Shown here piece after piece: positions 20,069-29,889 of a stretch of 64,000 nucleotides of DNA. The notes under the pieces are model-generated. The model made no database searches and was not told the DNA's origin. It saw only the letters and a program-made list of their open reading frames with translations. Each line of letters opens with the position of its first letter. The stretch's first letter is position 1. The translations under genes and the position numbers were made by a program. The stretch comes from Maniola hyperantus (taxonomy: Eukaryota; Arthropoda; Insecta; Lepidoptera; Nymphalidae): contig NC_048553.1 in the NCBI RefSeq assembly GCF_902806685.2, forward strand, positions 8,353,099 through 8,417,098, given 5' to 3'.

Positions 20069-20420
20069 TTCAAAAAAAAAGCGGTCAAGTACAACCCGGA
20101 GTCGAGTTGCACTCAAAGGGTTCCGTATCATCGTACAAGAAATCTCAAACCAGTACAGTAAAAGTTTTAGGCTCCAGCAGCTGTGCAACACTGCAAGTTA
20201 ATGTCGGCCAGCGCCATCTATGATGTGATTTAGTAAACATATTATTATAATATTTTGATCGTGTTCACTAATTTTAATTCTTTTTGTAATGTGACCAAAA
20301 TTTCACGTTTTCGGAATTTTTCTTTTGCTTGTGCAATATAATAGGTATAAGACCTTGCTCTACCTACCGAATTTCATGATTCTAGGTTAACGGGAACCCT
20401 ATACCTACGTTTTAATTGCC
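20069..20420 (+). repeat. Family E repeat, diverged
   Basis: AAGCGGTCAAGTACAACCCG, GTCGAGTTGCACTCAAAGGG and TTCCGTATCATCGTACAAG match the start of family E. TACCGAATTTCATGATTCTA and GGTTAACGGGAACCC match its later part. The GACAGACAG and GTACGGAACCC ends are lost. Confidence 0.55.
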
Positions 20421-20585
20421 TTGAATATTTGATAGACATGTCAGGTATTGAAGGTATTTTGAACAAAAAATCTATAAAATACTCTTAATTGAGGTTATTG
20501 AGGCACATAAAAGGCTAGCATAGAGAGCGTCAAAAAGTAATTAGAAATATTAGAAGTATTAACCGCTGTTAAATCTAAATAAGAT

Positions 20586-20808
20586 ATAAAAGGAAAAGGT
20601 GACTGACTGACTGACTGACTGATCTATCAACGCACAGCTCAAACTACTGGACAGATCGGGCTGAAATTTGGCATGCAGATAGCTACTTATTATGACGTAC
20701 CTAGGCTTCTGCTAAGAAAGGATTTTTGAAAATTCAGCCCCTTAGGGGTGAAATAGGGGTTTGAAATTTATGTAGTCCACGTGGAAGAAGTCGTGAGCAA
20801 AAGCTAGT
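20586..20808 (-). repeat. Family B interspersed repeat, full length
   Basis: On the plus strand: AAAAGGAAAAGGTGACTGAC, (GACT)n, CTATCAACGCACAGCTCAAA, GGGCTGAAATTTGGCATGCA, CCCCTTAGGGGTGAAATAGG and AGTCGTGAGCAAAAGCTAG. Family B shares the CTAGCTTATGC...CGACTTCGTCCGCGTGGA head with family A but has a different body. Confidence 0.8.
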
Positions 20809-20818
20809 AATAAATAAA

Positions 20819-21136
20819 AGTGGTGATAGCATAGTGCTTATGACGTCAGCCTTTATTCGGGAGGTCGGGGATTCGATTCCGGGCACGCACCTCTAACTTT
20901 TCGGAGTTATCTGCATTTTAAATAATTAAATATTACTTTATTATTTAACTGTGGAGGACAACATCGTGATGCCTGCATGCCTGAAAATTCTCCCTAATGT
21001 TCTCAACGGTGGGTTAAGTCTGCCATTCCGCACTGGGTGAGCGTGGCAGACTATAACCTAAACCCTTTTCATTCTGAGAGAGCACCGGTGCTCAGTATTG
21101 GGCCAGCGATGGGTTGCTCGTAATGATGATGATGAA
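20819..21136 (+). mobile_element. tRNA-derived SINE (family S), near full length
   Basis: A degenerate A box (TGGTGATAGCATAGTGC) lies at the start and a B box (GGATTCGATTCC) at about 20,869-20,880. A body follows (ACTGTGGAGGACAACATCGT, GCATGCCTGAAAATTCTCC) and a 3' part (CATTCTGAGAGAGCACCGGT, GGGCCAGCGATGGGTTG). It ends in a TGATGATGATGA tail. The tail matches the RTE LINE tail, so mobilisation by RTE is a reasonable inference. Confidence 0.8.
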
Positions 21137-22470
21137 TTAATAAAAATAGATAATTTGAAAATATAAAACTTGGGATAAAAATTATTACTTCGTTTTTGTA
21201 CTATGATGCTACTCGCTAACAGATGGCGCTGTTAAATAAGTTTTTTTTTGTTCGCACATAATGATGTCAAGAAAATCAGAATAAAAATTTAAATAAATGT
21301 TAAACGTTTACTGGATTGCAAAATGTTTTTTTATTCATATCGTTTTTATAGCTCAATTATTAGTTTCCTAAAGTTAACATAGATGGCGTTGTTCGAAAGC
21401 TATACAGTAAAGTTGAGCATTGGCACAAATTGGTAACAAATTAAATTGTAGAGAAGACAAATTGCCTACTTAGTACCAAAAGTTTATTTTCTTTGTTTTC
21501 CTTTTTATTATTTTAGCTAAGCTTTCAGATCCGTTACCATAAAAATACAAAAAAATATATCAATAAACTGTCACAGCTTCTTACCTAATAAGGGCCAAAA
21601 GTTAACGTTAAAATTGAGCTTTTTCAGACATTGTACTTAAGTAGGTGCCTACTTTTATTTTCGGGGTCATAGCATTTTAGAAAGCTTATAAATATTTATC
21701 CATGACGGAACTAAGACGGCATTTAAAAATATTTTATAAGCCAGCAATAATTATTATAATCTAACTTTTCTCTGAAACTACTAGACCGATTTTCATACAG
21801 TTTTTTGCTACATAGGTATCCCGTCACAGAAATAGCAGGACGATTCTTCTCCAATTGGTTGAATGTTCTCGAGTACGAGCCTCGAGGCATCTCCTTGATA
21901 CGGCGAGAGGAAGTCATGCTTTCCTGGTGATGGATCTTCTATCCAGAGTTTTGCCGGCTAAGGCCTGCCTTCATTGGCTTTAGACCTCTGGGCTTATGTC
22001 TCAGATGTCCGATGCTGTTTTCCGTGCTGCGGGAGATGGTCTCGCCGTTGCGAGTGGTGGTGTCGAGTCCGGTGATTCTCGACGTGACGTCGTCGTCGCA
22101 GTGATCGCACGCATGCCAAGCTGGTGATGGCAATACTGCACCTATTTGCCTATGTCAAAGGACACTGCATTGGGTGCGATTTTTTAAATGTTGAATTTTT
22201 CACTTGCTCATTTTCACATACTTTACCTACCTATCTTACAATAAATTATCCTGACAAGTAAGTGGATATAATTTCATGTTAAAAAATATTGTAATAAAAC
22301 GTTGGCATTCAAACTGTTTTCATAGCGGCAAAATGTTTAAGCCTGGTATCCACCAAAGCGGAGAATAGAATAAAATATTTTTTTATTGAAACGTCATAGT
22401 TTAATTTCAAGTGCAAGATGCTGAATAAAAGATAGAAATGGACCAAAATGAACCGTCTGAAAATATCACT
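21137..22470. other. Unique interval with an unidentified GC-rich segment
   Basis: 21,137-21,720 is AT-rich and unassigned. 21,820-22,140 is much more GC- and CpG-rich (GAGTACGAGCCTCGAGGCAT, CTGCGGGAGATGGTCTCGCC, GACGTGACGTCGTCGTCGC). It has two minus-strand frames (21,723-21,917 and 21,939-22,133) containing WHACDHCDDDVTSRITGLDT. I cannot name it. The CxxC-like AC(D)HC and the composition suggest a decayed retroelement ORF. Confidence 0.3.
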
Positions 22471-22472
22471 CT

Positions 22473-22828
22473 AAAGCTGCCTGTCCACTGGTGTGGAGAA
22501 GAGCGGAGCGGAGTGGAGCTGTGCAAATACCTATTGACCAATATAAAACTGCCACTCCGTTTTAGTGGACAAGGATTTGCGGACTAGTTTAAAAAATTCA
22601 TACATTCACACATGGAGCGGAGAAGCGCATATTTCGCGAACCAAATTACCCGCTGCCAGTAGCTCAAATGATAGCTACTCCCTTCCGCATTACTTTCTCG
22701 CCTGGCTCCCCTATAAGGTACCTAGATGCGCGACTATGGACAGATTCAGTCCGCAACTCCGATACTCTAGTCCGTATCAGTTTCCCGCTCCGCTCGACTA
22801 CCTAGCTCCTTAGTGGACAGGCAGCCTT
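22473..22828. mobile_element. MITE with 17-bp terminal inverted repeats
   Basis: Left end AAAGCTGCCTGTCCACT (22,473-22,489) and right end AGTGGACAGGCAGCCTT (22,812-22,828) are complementary with one mismatch. Subterminal GGAGCGGAG on the left is mirrored by CTCCGCTCG on the right, and both ends contain GTGGAC/GTCCAC. The open frame at 22,565-22,813 lies inside and is not a gene. Confidence 0.75.
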
Positions 22829-23029
22829 ACAATGAAATCAAAATCAGATTAAAATATTTATTTTTAAATTTGGTACATCGTATCTACATTTTGTTCCATG
22901 CCAGTATTTGAACCCACGACGCCTTAGTAACTATCAGAGCGAGTAGATCACTAGCCCATTACAGCTTTTGTAGAGAAAAAGATCCGAGTTCGATTCTGGT
23001 TATTTCTAAATAATGGATTTGATGTTACG

Positions 23030-23396
23030 TGATGTGAGATGTGTTGCCATCGATGACATAATATGGACCCGAGATGTGATCGCTGACTATGGGCCTCGTA
23101 GACTTAAACTCAGAGTCACTCAACTGACAATGGAGAGAGCTACTTATGCTCGGAGTTTCCCTACGTGACCAAATCAGAAATGAGGAGATCCGTACGAGAA
23201 CCAGAGTAACCGACATAGTTAAATGGGTTGCAAACCTGAAAAAGTGCTTCGTTGGAAGATCCCCTCTATCACGACGGATAGACGACATCAAAGGAGCCGC
23301 TGCATTCAGGCAGCGCAAGATCGTGGCATGAGGAAGTTCCTATAAGAGATTTGTGTCCAGCAGTGCATGTATATGGGTTGACAATGATGATGATGA
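23030..23396 (+). mobile_element. RTE-type LINE, C-terminal fragment with internal deletion
   Basis: Reads LRVTQLTMERA, then after a small insertion (ACTTATGCT) the frame at 23,146 gives MLGVSLRDQIRNEEIRTRTR, VTDIVKWVANLKK, then a jump to RRIDDIKGAAAFRQ. The family normally has a longer GHIxRRTDGRW...RPRTG...RPPTRW segment at that point, so this copy has lost it. It ends GTCCAGCAGTGCATG...GATGATGATGAG. Confidence 0.75.
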
Positions 23397-23879
23397 GAGA
23401 TTGGAGTTGCGCCTATAGGTAGGTAGGTAATTGTAGGTGTAAGTTTCGGCACAACGTCAAACAGGACCATTTCTCTACCAGGTTAAGTTGTTATATCTTA
23501 GACTGCATCATCAATCATCCATGATATCAACAAAAAAATATACCTACACAATGAAGACCTAATAGGACCCAAAATCCTTTTTTTCTTTAGTAAACAAACT
23601 CTTCAATCAGAAAGTTTTAGGAGTTCATGTTATGCCTTTACTAATAATTTCAATAGGTACTCGAAGCAGAATCTAATTAGTCAAACAAAAATCATCTAAA
23701 CGTTATACTTCATTTTATTTTACCAAAATGCAGTTGCTATTTGCCAACGAATATATTTTTATATAGAACAATTATGTAAGCCTGTGATTAATCAACGTGA
23801 ATAGCAACCTGCCCGCGTTATTGCATAGCTCTATGTACCTACGCGCTATAGCGGTGACATCTCATTATATACCGTGTCT

Positions 23880-24423
23880 ATGTATACGCTCGCGATCAGC
23901 TATCTAGGACGTTTGCACGCAAAAATCTAGTACTAGGTGCTTGCCCCCGACGCCGCACACTCGCGCAACGCCACCGCGTGCACGCACACACGGCCCGCCA
24001 AGGAGTGAGACTGCGTGCGAGAAAAAGACAGGCACAAAAAACACCCGTTGGTGTGAGGTGCTGCCCCCAAAAAAAGCACCAAAAACGCAATCTGCGCAAC
24101 TTTCCGGCGCAGAATCGTTAACGACTCCCGCTCTCTTTATCGTGCACGCCGTGCCTCCTATATTTCTATTTTTTCTCCGCCAGCCATTAGACGTAAGACA
24201 ATTTTTTGTACACGCGAATGTTCGCTTTATTCACGCACTAATAGGAAGCAGTTTAGAGCACTCGCACGTGGCGTATATCTTCGGCATCGGTCGCGAAACG
24301 CACACATTCGCACCGGAACAGAAAATAACGATCGCATTTTTGACCGAAAAGGACGGACAGATGGCTGAAAAGAGAAGAAAAAAACGACAACCATTTTGCT
24401 TGGCGCACCTACGACGCGGCTAG
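23880..24423 (+). promoter_or_regulatory. CpG-rich block, candidate promoter or first exon with donor
   Basis: This is the most CpG-dense part of the window (CCCGACGCCGCACACTCGCG, CACCGCGTGCACGC, TCGGCATCGGTCGCGAAACG) within AT-rich surroundings. A frame stays open from 23,941 to 24,423 and closes at TAG, which itself forms a consensus donor TAG|GTGAGG at 24,423/24,424. An ATG in good context (GACAGATGGC) at 24,361 encodes 20 mostly basic residues ending at that TAG. The open frame may simply reflect GC content, since the protein shows no domain. I favour a non-coding or UTR first exon and promoter, from motifs only. Confidence 0.35.
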
Positions 24424-25279
24424 GTGAGGTTTATGTATGCTATCTTTTTTGAGAAAAAAAGCCAACCAAAACAAATGCACGTGGCCGGGTGTTATGACCG
24501 ACGCGGGAAAAATTCTCTCTCCCGCTAAGAGATGCCGTTGCTGGCGGCATTTTTTTCCGAGCTCAATTTAGTAATGAAAAAATTAGCGCGGTGGCGCTTC
24601 AGTCGCGAGGCTTCGACGGCTGGCTTAGCGAGGTTGAATGTAGTCACTAATGAGTACACATTGAACATGATTACTGAGTATAATTTAGATTAATCATGCC
24701 GTTAAACAAATAATGAAAAACAGGATGAAATTATTAATGTACAAGCAGAAACTAATGGTTTTTGCATATTATCATGAAGTTGTTATGATAATTTATATAA
24801 AATAAAATACAAAACAAATTGTGAAACAACCGTAACGATTGTACTATTATGTAGGTATACATTCACAAACATGATTTTATTAAGGTAAATGTTGAAAATA
24901 GTACCTACATATTATATCTGATTGCTATTCCCAACAGCTGTAAAGGAGGATTTCTGTTTTAGTTTTAGATTTGACTATAGTTTGTTATTAGTTTACTTTG
25001 TAACGATGGGGCTGGCATATAGGTCACCCATAAGAAATCAGATTTTAAAAAACTTTACATATAGGTAAATAAAACTTTTAAAATACGTACCTACATATCT
25101 ATGCCTAAAATAGATTTTATATTTTACTTGATTTTTCCGTGACTTCGTTCGTATGCATTTAAGTTTTTGAAGATTTAAATTTTTTTTAAAATCCTTTTAC
25201 GTTAGATGAGTAGGTACTAACTCACGGAGTAGAAAGTGGATTTACTAAATTTCAAGTTTCCAGACATAGCTGATTGAGA
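24424..25279. other. Downstream flank of CpG block, then unique AT-rich DNA
   Basis: 24,424-24,650 is still CpG-bearing (GGCCGGGTGTTATGACCGAC, TTGCTGGCGGCAT, GCGCGGTGGCGCTTCAGTCG), with an initiator-like TTCAGTC at 24,598. Beyond 24,660 it is AT-rich and unassigned, apart from a possible family-A scrap near 25,138 (GTGACTTCGTTCGTATGC). Confidence 0.3.
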
Positions 25280-25470
25280 CCGATAGTCATTTTTATGGTT
25301 CCGTACCAAAACGGTAAAAGTGGAACCCTCATGGTATGGTGCGACTTTCTCTATCGGCCCGTACGTCTGTCTGTCTATCACAGTCAATTATTTCAGTAAC
25401 TATTACCTATTAGTTACATCTATCATGCTAGCATGAAATTTGGAATAGATGGGAAATGCTGGTATAGTCG
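25280..25470 (-). repeat. Family E-related repeat fragment
   Basis: TTATGGTTCCGTACCAAAACG, AAAAGTGGAACCCTCATGG and GCCCGTACGTCTGTCTGTCT are the inverted GTACGGAACC...GACAGACAG end of a family-E-like repeat. CATGAAATTTGGAATAGA follows. Confidence 0.55.
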
Positions 25471-26147
25471 TCAGTGTACCGATACCCGTCAGATTGTAAA
25501 AAATGGTCAGCTATTAATTTCTAGCTAAAACTAAATGAAAACTTTTTATGGGAACATATTTGTGATAGTATTTTCCATAAATTAGTATAACAACATTTAA
25601 TCCAAACTATAATAGCGTTGGAGAAAAACGCATTCAAAGTTAGCATTTTCAAAATTTGTGTTTTTAGCCAGGTTTAGTCACTCAATCGTAGTCCTACATG
25701 CTAGTATTCGAAGAAAGTTTTGAAACATCTATTGGCCACTCTGGTAAATCTGATTATTTTATACAACAGTCAAGTTAATTTTCTAACGAAATAATCTATA
25801 AAACTGTGTTTATTTTATTATTATTTATGATTTAACGCATGTGACATCTATTGGTACTTTGAAATCCCTACTTGACCCAATACTCGTCAAAATTCATACT
25901 ATTTTGACGGTTACTGGGACACACTAGAAAAATGAACGTAATACCGACACTGTTCAATTTTAAACCTTATTACAACGTGATAAGAGTTTCAGTTGCGGTA
26001 CACAGACAGTGACTGTTTTGGACAGTTACTGTACTTAAATTGACCTTTAAATTGAAGATGCAATGTTTTTATTTTTTAACCTGACTACGACGAAGTTAAA
26101 GTTTTATAAATTTAGCATGCTGTGTAATGTTTATCTGTTCCCGTATA
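25471..26147. other. Unassigned AT-rich interval
   Basis: No gene. TTGACGGTTACTGGGACACA at 25,904-25,923 closely resembles the first unit of the short tandem array at 28,725, suggesting a shared but unidentified repeat. Confidence 0.3.
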
Positions 26148-26400
26148 TATTTGACCGAGCGAAGTGAGGTCTCTGAGTCTACTTGAGTGAAATTGCACTT
26201 GTCCGTCTGTCCGTCAGAGCCTGAACTTCTGAATTACTGACCGCAATTACTTCAAATTTAAACATAATATGAAAACTGACGGCCTTCAGCCGAATATTAC
26301 AAAAATACATACAAAAATATAAAAGCTTTATTTCAGCGGGGCTCTCATATGAAATAGGGAGTTTTAAAGTGGCGATTGAATTCACCGCTATATGTCAAAA
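26148..26400 (+). repeat. Dispersed repeat (GACCGAGCGAAGTGAGGTC)
   Basis: GACCGAGCGAAGTGAGGTCT, TTGTCCGTCTGTCCGTCAG, then ACTGACGGCCTTCAGCCGAA resembles a lepidopteran repeat type that starts GACCGAGCGAAGCGAGG. Class and ends are unknown. Confidence 0.4.
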
Positions 26401-26652
26401 ACGGTGACATAATATTAGAGATTGAAACGTGTGTATAATTTCGGTTATATCGTGCATCGAGACCAATAATTAATCTATGATATCGTGTACTTGAACAACA
26501 AAAATTAAAATCAGATATATGTTTTATAAAGAAACGAAATTATTTCATTTTTAATGGGCATCAGTATTTTTAACATAACTTTACTGGGGAAAAAGTTTCT
26601 TCGAATTTTTAAGAAAATTAAAAAAAAATTAGTATAGTTTATTTACATTTAA

Positions 26653-27193
26653 CTAAAGTATGTAGGTACCATTTTGTTCGATAACTTTTTGCCATCTTGT
26701 AGGTAGGGACATGATCCCATTGCTATAGAAATTTTGGGACTTCTGATCAAAATACCGCGACAAGTGGTTTTGGCAGTCCTCTAGTGATGTTGTAACCTGA
26801 CACTGCCTAAAGAATTCTGAAGAAACCGAAACAGCTGGAAATCTGAAGGTGCAAGTTCAGGACTATACGGCGGATGCATTAACACCTCCCAGCCAAACTT
26901 TCTTAACTTTTGCTGAGTGGCTAAAGATGTGTGAGGTCTAGCGTTATCATGATAAAAAACCACACCCCTTAACTGTTGATTAATTCCAGCCGCTTTCTCC
27001 CAACTTCTTGCTTTAATCTTATCAGTTGTTCGCAGTAGAGTTCAAAATCGATGGTCCTGCCTGGTGATAACAGCTCATAATAAATAATGCCCTTCCAATC
27101 CCACCACACACACAGCATCACCTTGTTGCGAGTTAACCCGGGTTTCGCCACAGTCTGTGAAGCCTGACCGGCCTTTGACCACGACTTTCATCG
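26653..27193 (-). mobile_element. Mariner transposase remnant, C-terminal half
   Basis: The minus strand encodes KSWSKAGQASQTVAKPGLTR, then VWWDWKG (first catalytic Asp), YYELLSPGRTIDF and YCEQLIRLKQEVG. After a frameshift near 26,966 it gives VVFYHDNARPHTSL (second Asp) and PPYSPELAPSDFQLF, whose last Asp lies 34 residues after the second: D34D of mariner. A second frameshift precedes the conserved end LPTRWQKVIEQNGTY. The first half of the gene and its 5' inverted repeat are missing beyond 27,193. The acidic residues survive but the copy is broken. Confidence 0.85.
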
Positions 27194-27393
27194 TTAAAGC
27201 AAGTGATTTAATGATTTCAAGCTTATTTCGTGGTTTAACGACATATTATTATGTAGATAACGGCTACATTCCACGATTAGTTTATTAATTTTATTTGTCG
27301 ATATCTCGACCAAATTGTACGATCTTTGCAATTGGGTCTGGGCGATGGAGAGACTCTGAGCTTTTTTATGAAGTTCATAGTTAGCAATCATGT

Positions 27394-27990
27394 CTCAGAA
27401 CCATAAATGTCAACAGGTATACATACCTACTCGTCTACAATGTCGAGTGCAGAGCTCTTAATGATTACTGGGTGGGGCAGGACATGAGCCTTAGTCATGA
27501 TTTTTGTCTTACTCATGTCCATCTCTAGGCCCACCTGTTCTGAAGCTCTGCTGTCATTGAGCATTGCATTAAGGTCTTCCAGAGTCTCTGCAATAACGAC
27601 TATACATTGTCATCGGCAAATCAAAGGTGAGTGATGTACACGCCATTAGTGTTAATGCCAAGACCGTTCCAATCCTGAAACTTAAAACAGTCTTCTAAAG
27701 CAGCGGTAAAGGGCTTCGGGGGGGTTACGACTCCTTGCCTGGTCCTCAATGCGGACTGACATCGTGGCGGTTTTCGTACAAGCACTTCAGCACTTGAATA
27801 TGCCAGTAGTCGATTTGGCACCTCTATGGCGATCTCAATACAGCCTATGTTTCCAAGGAATCTAAGGCTTTTTCACAAAAACATTAAACAAAGTGGCCGA
27901 TTATATTCTTCAGTCTTCTGTATAACCTGCCACAGCGTGTGGAAGTGATCCAGGTCCTGAAGCCCTTTCGGTATTTTTTGCTATCGAATT
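27394..27990 (-). mobile_element. RTE-type LINE reverse transcriptase fragment
   Basis: Minus strand: LQDLDHFHTLWQVIQKTEEY upstream, then TRQGVVTPPKPFTAALEDCF, NGVYITHL, stop, FADDN, then IAETLEDLNAMLNDSRAS, VGLEMDMSKTKIMTKAHV. FADD is the reverse-transcriptase catalytic box and the following KTKIM segment is typical of RTE LINEs. The TGA just before FADD sits where the family has an Arg, so a CGA to TGA change is likely. Broken by several stops and shifts. Confidence 0.8.
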
Positions 27991-28171
27991 GAGTGGAGTT
28001 TCAAATGAGAGAGCGAGAAAATTTGGGGTTCATAAATATAAATATTAAAATATAATAAGCAACAGAAAAACAATTTTAAAAAGATGCCTATTTGACTAGT
28101 AGTCATCATCCCTATTTGAACAATATCTAAAAACAACTTGAACAATATAGTAGGTAATGCTACCTAATACT

Positions 28172-28505
28172 CGTAGGTGGACCCCCCACTACGTGGACGG
28201 ACGATAGCAAACGAGTCGCAAAGAGCCGCTGGATTCAAGTGGCGCAAGACCGTGGTGTGTGGAAGTCCCTACAAAAGACTTATAATAATATAATAATAAA
28301 ATAGTCATTTATTTAGGCAACTTGAACCCATTTGAACATACATAAAAGTAAATACAAATATAAATGTACAATTGTTAAAAATAATAATAATAAACTGAAA
28401 ATAATAAAGTTACAAAATACACAATAATAAAATTTAAATTAAATTAAAATTAGAGATTGAGACTTATGTCCAGCAGTGGACGTCTATCGGTTGATGATGA
28501 TGATA
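28172..28505 (+). mobile_element. RTE-type LINE 3' end, interrupted by an insertion
   Basis: Reads GGPPTTWTDDSKRVAKSRW, then IQVAQDRGVWKSLQKT up to 28,283. It resumes at 28,460 with TTATGTCCAGCAGTGGACGT (YVQQWTSIG) and a GGTTGATGATGATGAT tail. The 176-bp interruption is flanked by a duplicated AGACTTAT. Apart from the insertion the reading frame is remarkably clean. Confidence 0.8.
28284..28459 (-). mobile_element. Nested retroelement tail with 8-bp target duplication
   Basis: AGACTTAT occurs at 28,276-28,283 and again at 28,460-28,467, on each side of this AT-rich insert. The insert begins AATAATATAATAATAAAATAG and continues TCATTTATTTAGGCAACTTG. That looks like the reverse complement of a LINE 3' UTR plus tail, similar in style to those at 32,664 and 52,265. 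Confidence 0.75.
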
Positions 28506-28724
28506 TATCATAGACAACGTAAACGGCCAAGGACGAGGCGCGGATTTCCCGCCATGGCTTGAAAGCCCAGAATCCAATAGTTTTTCATTTAAAACGACTA
28601 GTTAAATTTATATTTTGCACATTTTCTCAGCTCGAGTGGCGATGTAAAAAAAAAGCACAACTTGAAAATGAAATTAAAATAATCCTTATGTCTACGGCAA
28701 TAGAGTTTAAATTATTGTTAAAAA

Positions 28725-28786
28725 TTGACGAGTTCTGGGACACATTGACGATAATTAGGACAAATCTGACGGATACTGGTACAAAT
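28725..28786 (+). repeat. Three degenerate 20-21-bp tandem units
   Basis: Successive units TTGACGAGTTCTGGGACACA, TTGACGATAATTAGGACAAA and TCTGACGGATACTGGTACAA share TGACG and GGxAC(A) at matching positions. Related single units occur at 25,904 and about 28,966 (GACGAGTATTGGGACA). Confidence 0.5.
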
Positions 28787-29039
28787 CACTCATTTTTGTA
28801 TTTTTTAATTATTTAATAACATTAATGAAACTTATTAATTCCAAAATTATATTTAATAAATACATTATAATATCTGCTTTCTTGTCATGTAATTTGTTTT
28901 GTTCTAAATTCACTAACAGCAACGTGGCAAAGCTGCAAAGTCAGCTAAATTGAGAAACCGACGAGTATTGGGACATTTCCCTTACCTATATAAAAGTGGC
29001 TCAACATTATTGGAATCAAAAATTAAGAATTTATAATGT

Positions 29040-29889
29040 TTGAACATTTTTATTTTTTTTATTATTACAATAAAACTTAAAGCTAGCCTTATCTAATTAC
29101 TATATAAATCATGACCGCGTGGAATGGTGCCAAGAATACTGGCTGCATTTCCGCGCTGGACAGCCAGGCTGATCCGTTGCGCAAAAAATGAGCCAGCCCT
29201 TCTGTCACCAGATGAGGCTATTAATCGCGGTGAAATGTCTCGTAAAAATTTTTTAGCACTAAGACTCCATGGCCCCAGGGTCTCCACGGCAAACGGCACA
29301 AAAATGTAACTCTCTATAAGAGAGGCATACTTGCGCCGCTTGCCGTTTTCAGCTGTTTCTGCTGCGGCTCCCGGTCTTGATGCTGTCTTCCTGATATGAC
29401 ACGGGGCCAATGTGTCAACGCAAGTTGCGTCCCACATTAGCGCCCGTCCCCGTTCCCAGGGAACCAGCGTCAATCCATCAGGTCTCTTGCCATCATCCCG
29501 ACTAATCCCTGCCGGCTCAATGAGCGCAGGAATATTTATGGTGGCAAGAGCTCTTTTAATTGTATCGTTAAGAGAGCCATGCCTAAACAGCCTACCAGAG
29601 CTCCTTTGGCAAGAGAGTCCGTGGATTCCAAATTTATCAACCTCTTTTCCACACGGACATCTGTGCTGATGGCACAGTGGTGTTCCCAATCTGAGACCTA
29701 GAGCCACACGAAAACTTTCGTTATCTAAAAGTGTGCCGAGATTTTTTGATGGCAAGGCATGCAGCCAATACCCAGATTCCTTTTCGGATAATGCTAGAAG
29801 CCTGGCACGATCTCTGTCACTTGTAAGATTTTGAACCAAATTCGTATGTGTCAGTTGAACCAATGGCAAATCCCAAAGTTTTTGTTTTT
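29040..29889 (-). pseudogene. LINE ORF C-terminus: zinc knuckle and PD-(D/E)XK-like nuclease (family N)
   Basis: The longest ORF of the window (258 codons on the minus strand, 29,869 to 29,093), open from a non-ATG codon and preceded by WD then an in-frame stop, so it is 5' truncated. A C-x-C (CPCG, residues 71-73), H83 and C87 form a zinc-knuckle-like pattern. KRPDG (128-132) followed 15 residues later by WDAT (D147) fits the K/R-PD-x(12-15)-D signature of the restriction-like endonuclease of early-branching site-specific LINEs (R2/R4/CRE type). After that come GAAAETAE, VETLGPW and FFAQRISLAVQRGNA, a conserved tail. No RT domain is left. The 3' UTR (CTAGCTTTAAGTTTTATTG on the minus strand) reaches about 29,040. 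The same 3' end recurs at 45.5, 47.7 and 61.5 kb. The clade assignment is inference. Confidence 0.7.

Noticed and set aside
23941..24423. 160-codon plus-strand ORF as a protein gene
   Set aside because: The GC-rich composition makes long stop-free frames likely. The translation is Pro/His/Thr-rich with no domain. The final TAG fits a splice donor. I kept it only as a promoter or exon candidate.
26653..27193. Functional mariner transposase
   Set aside because: Although D34D residues are present, the N-terminal half is missing and at least two frameshifts interrupt the rest.
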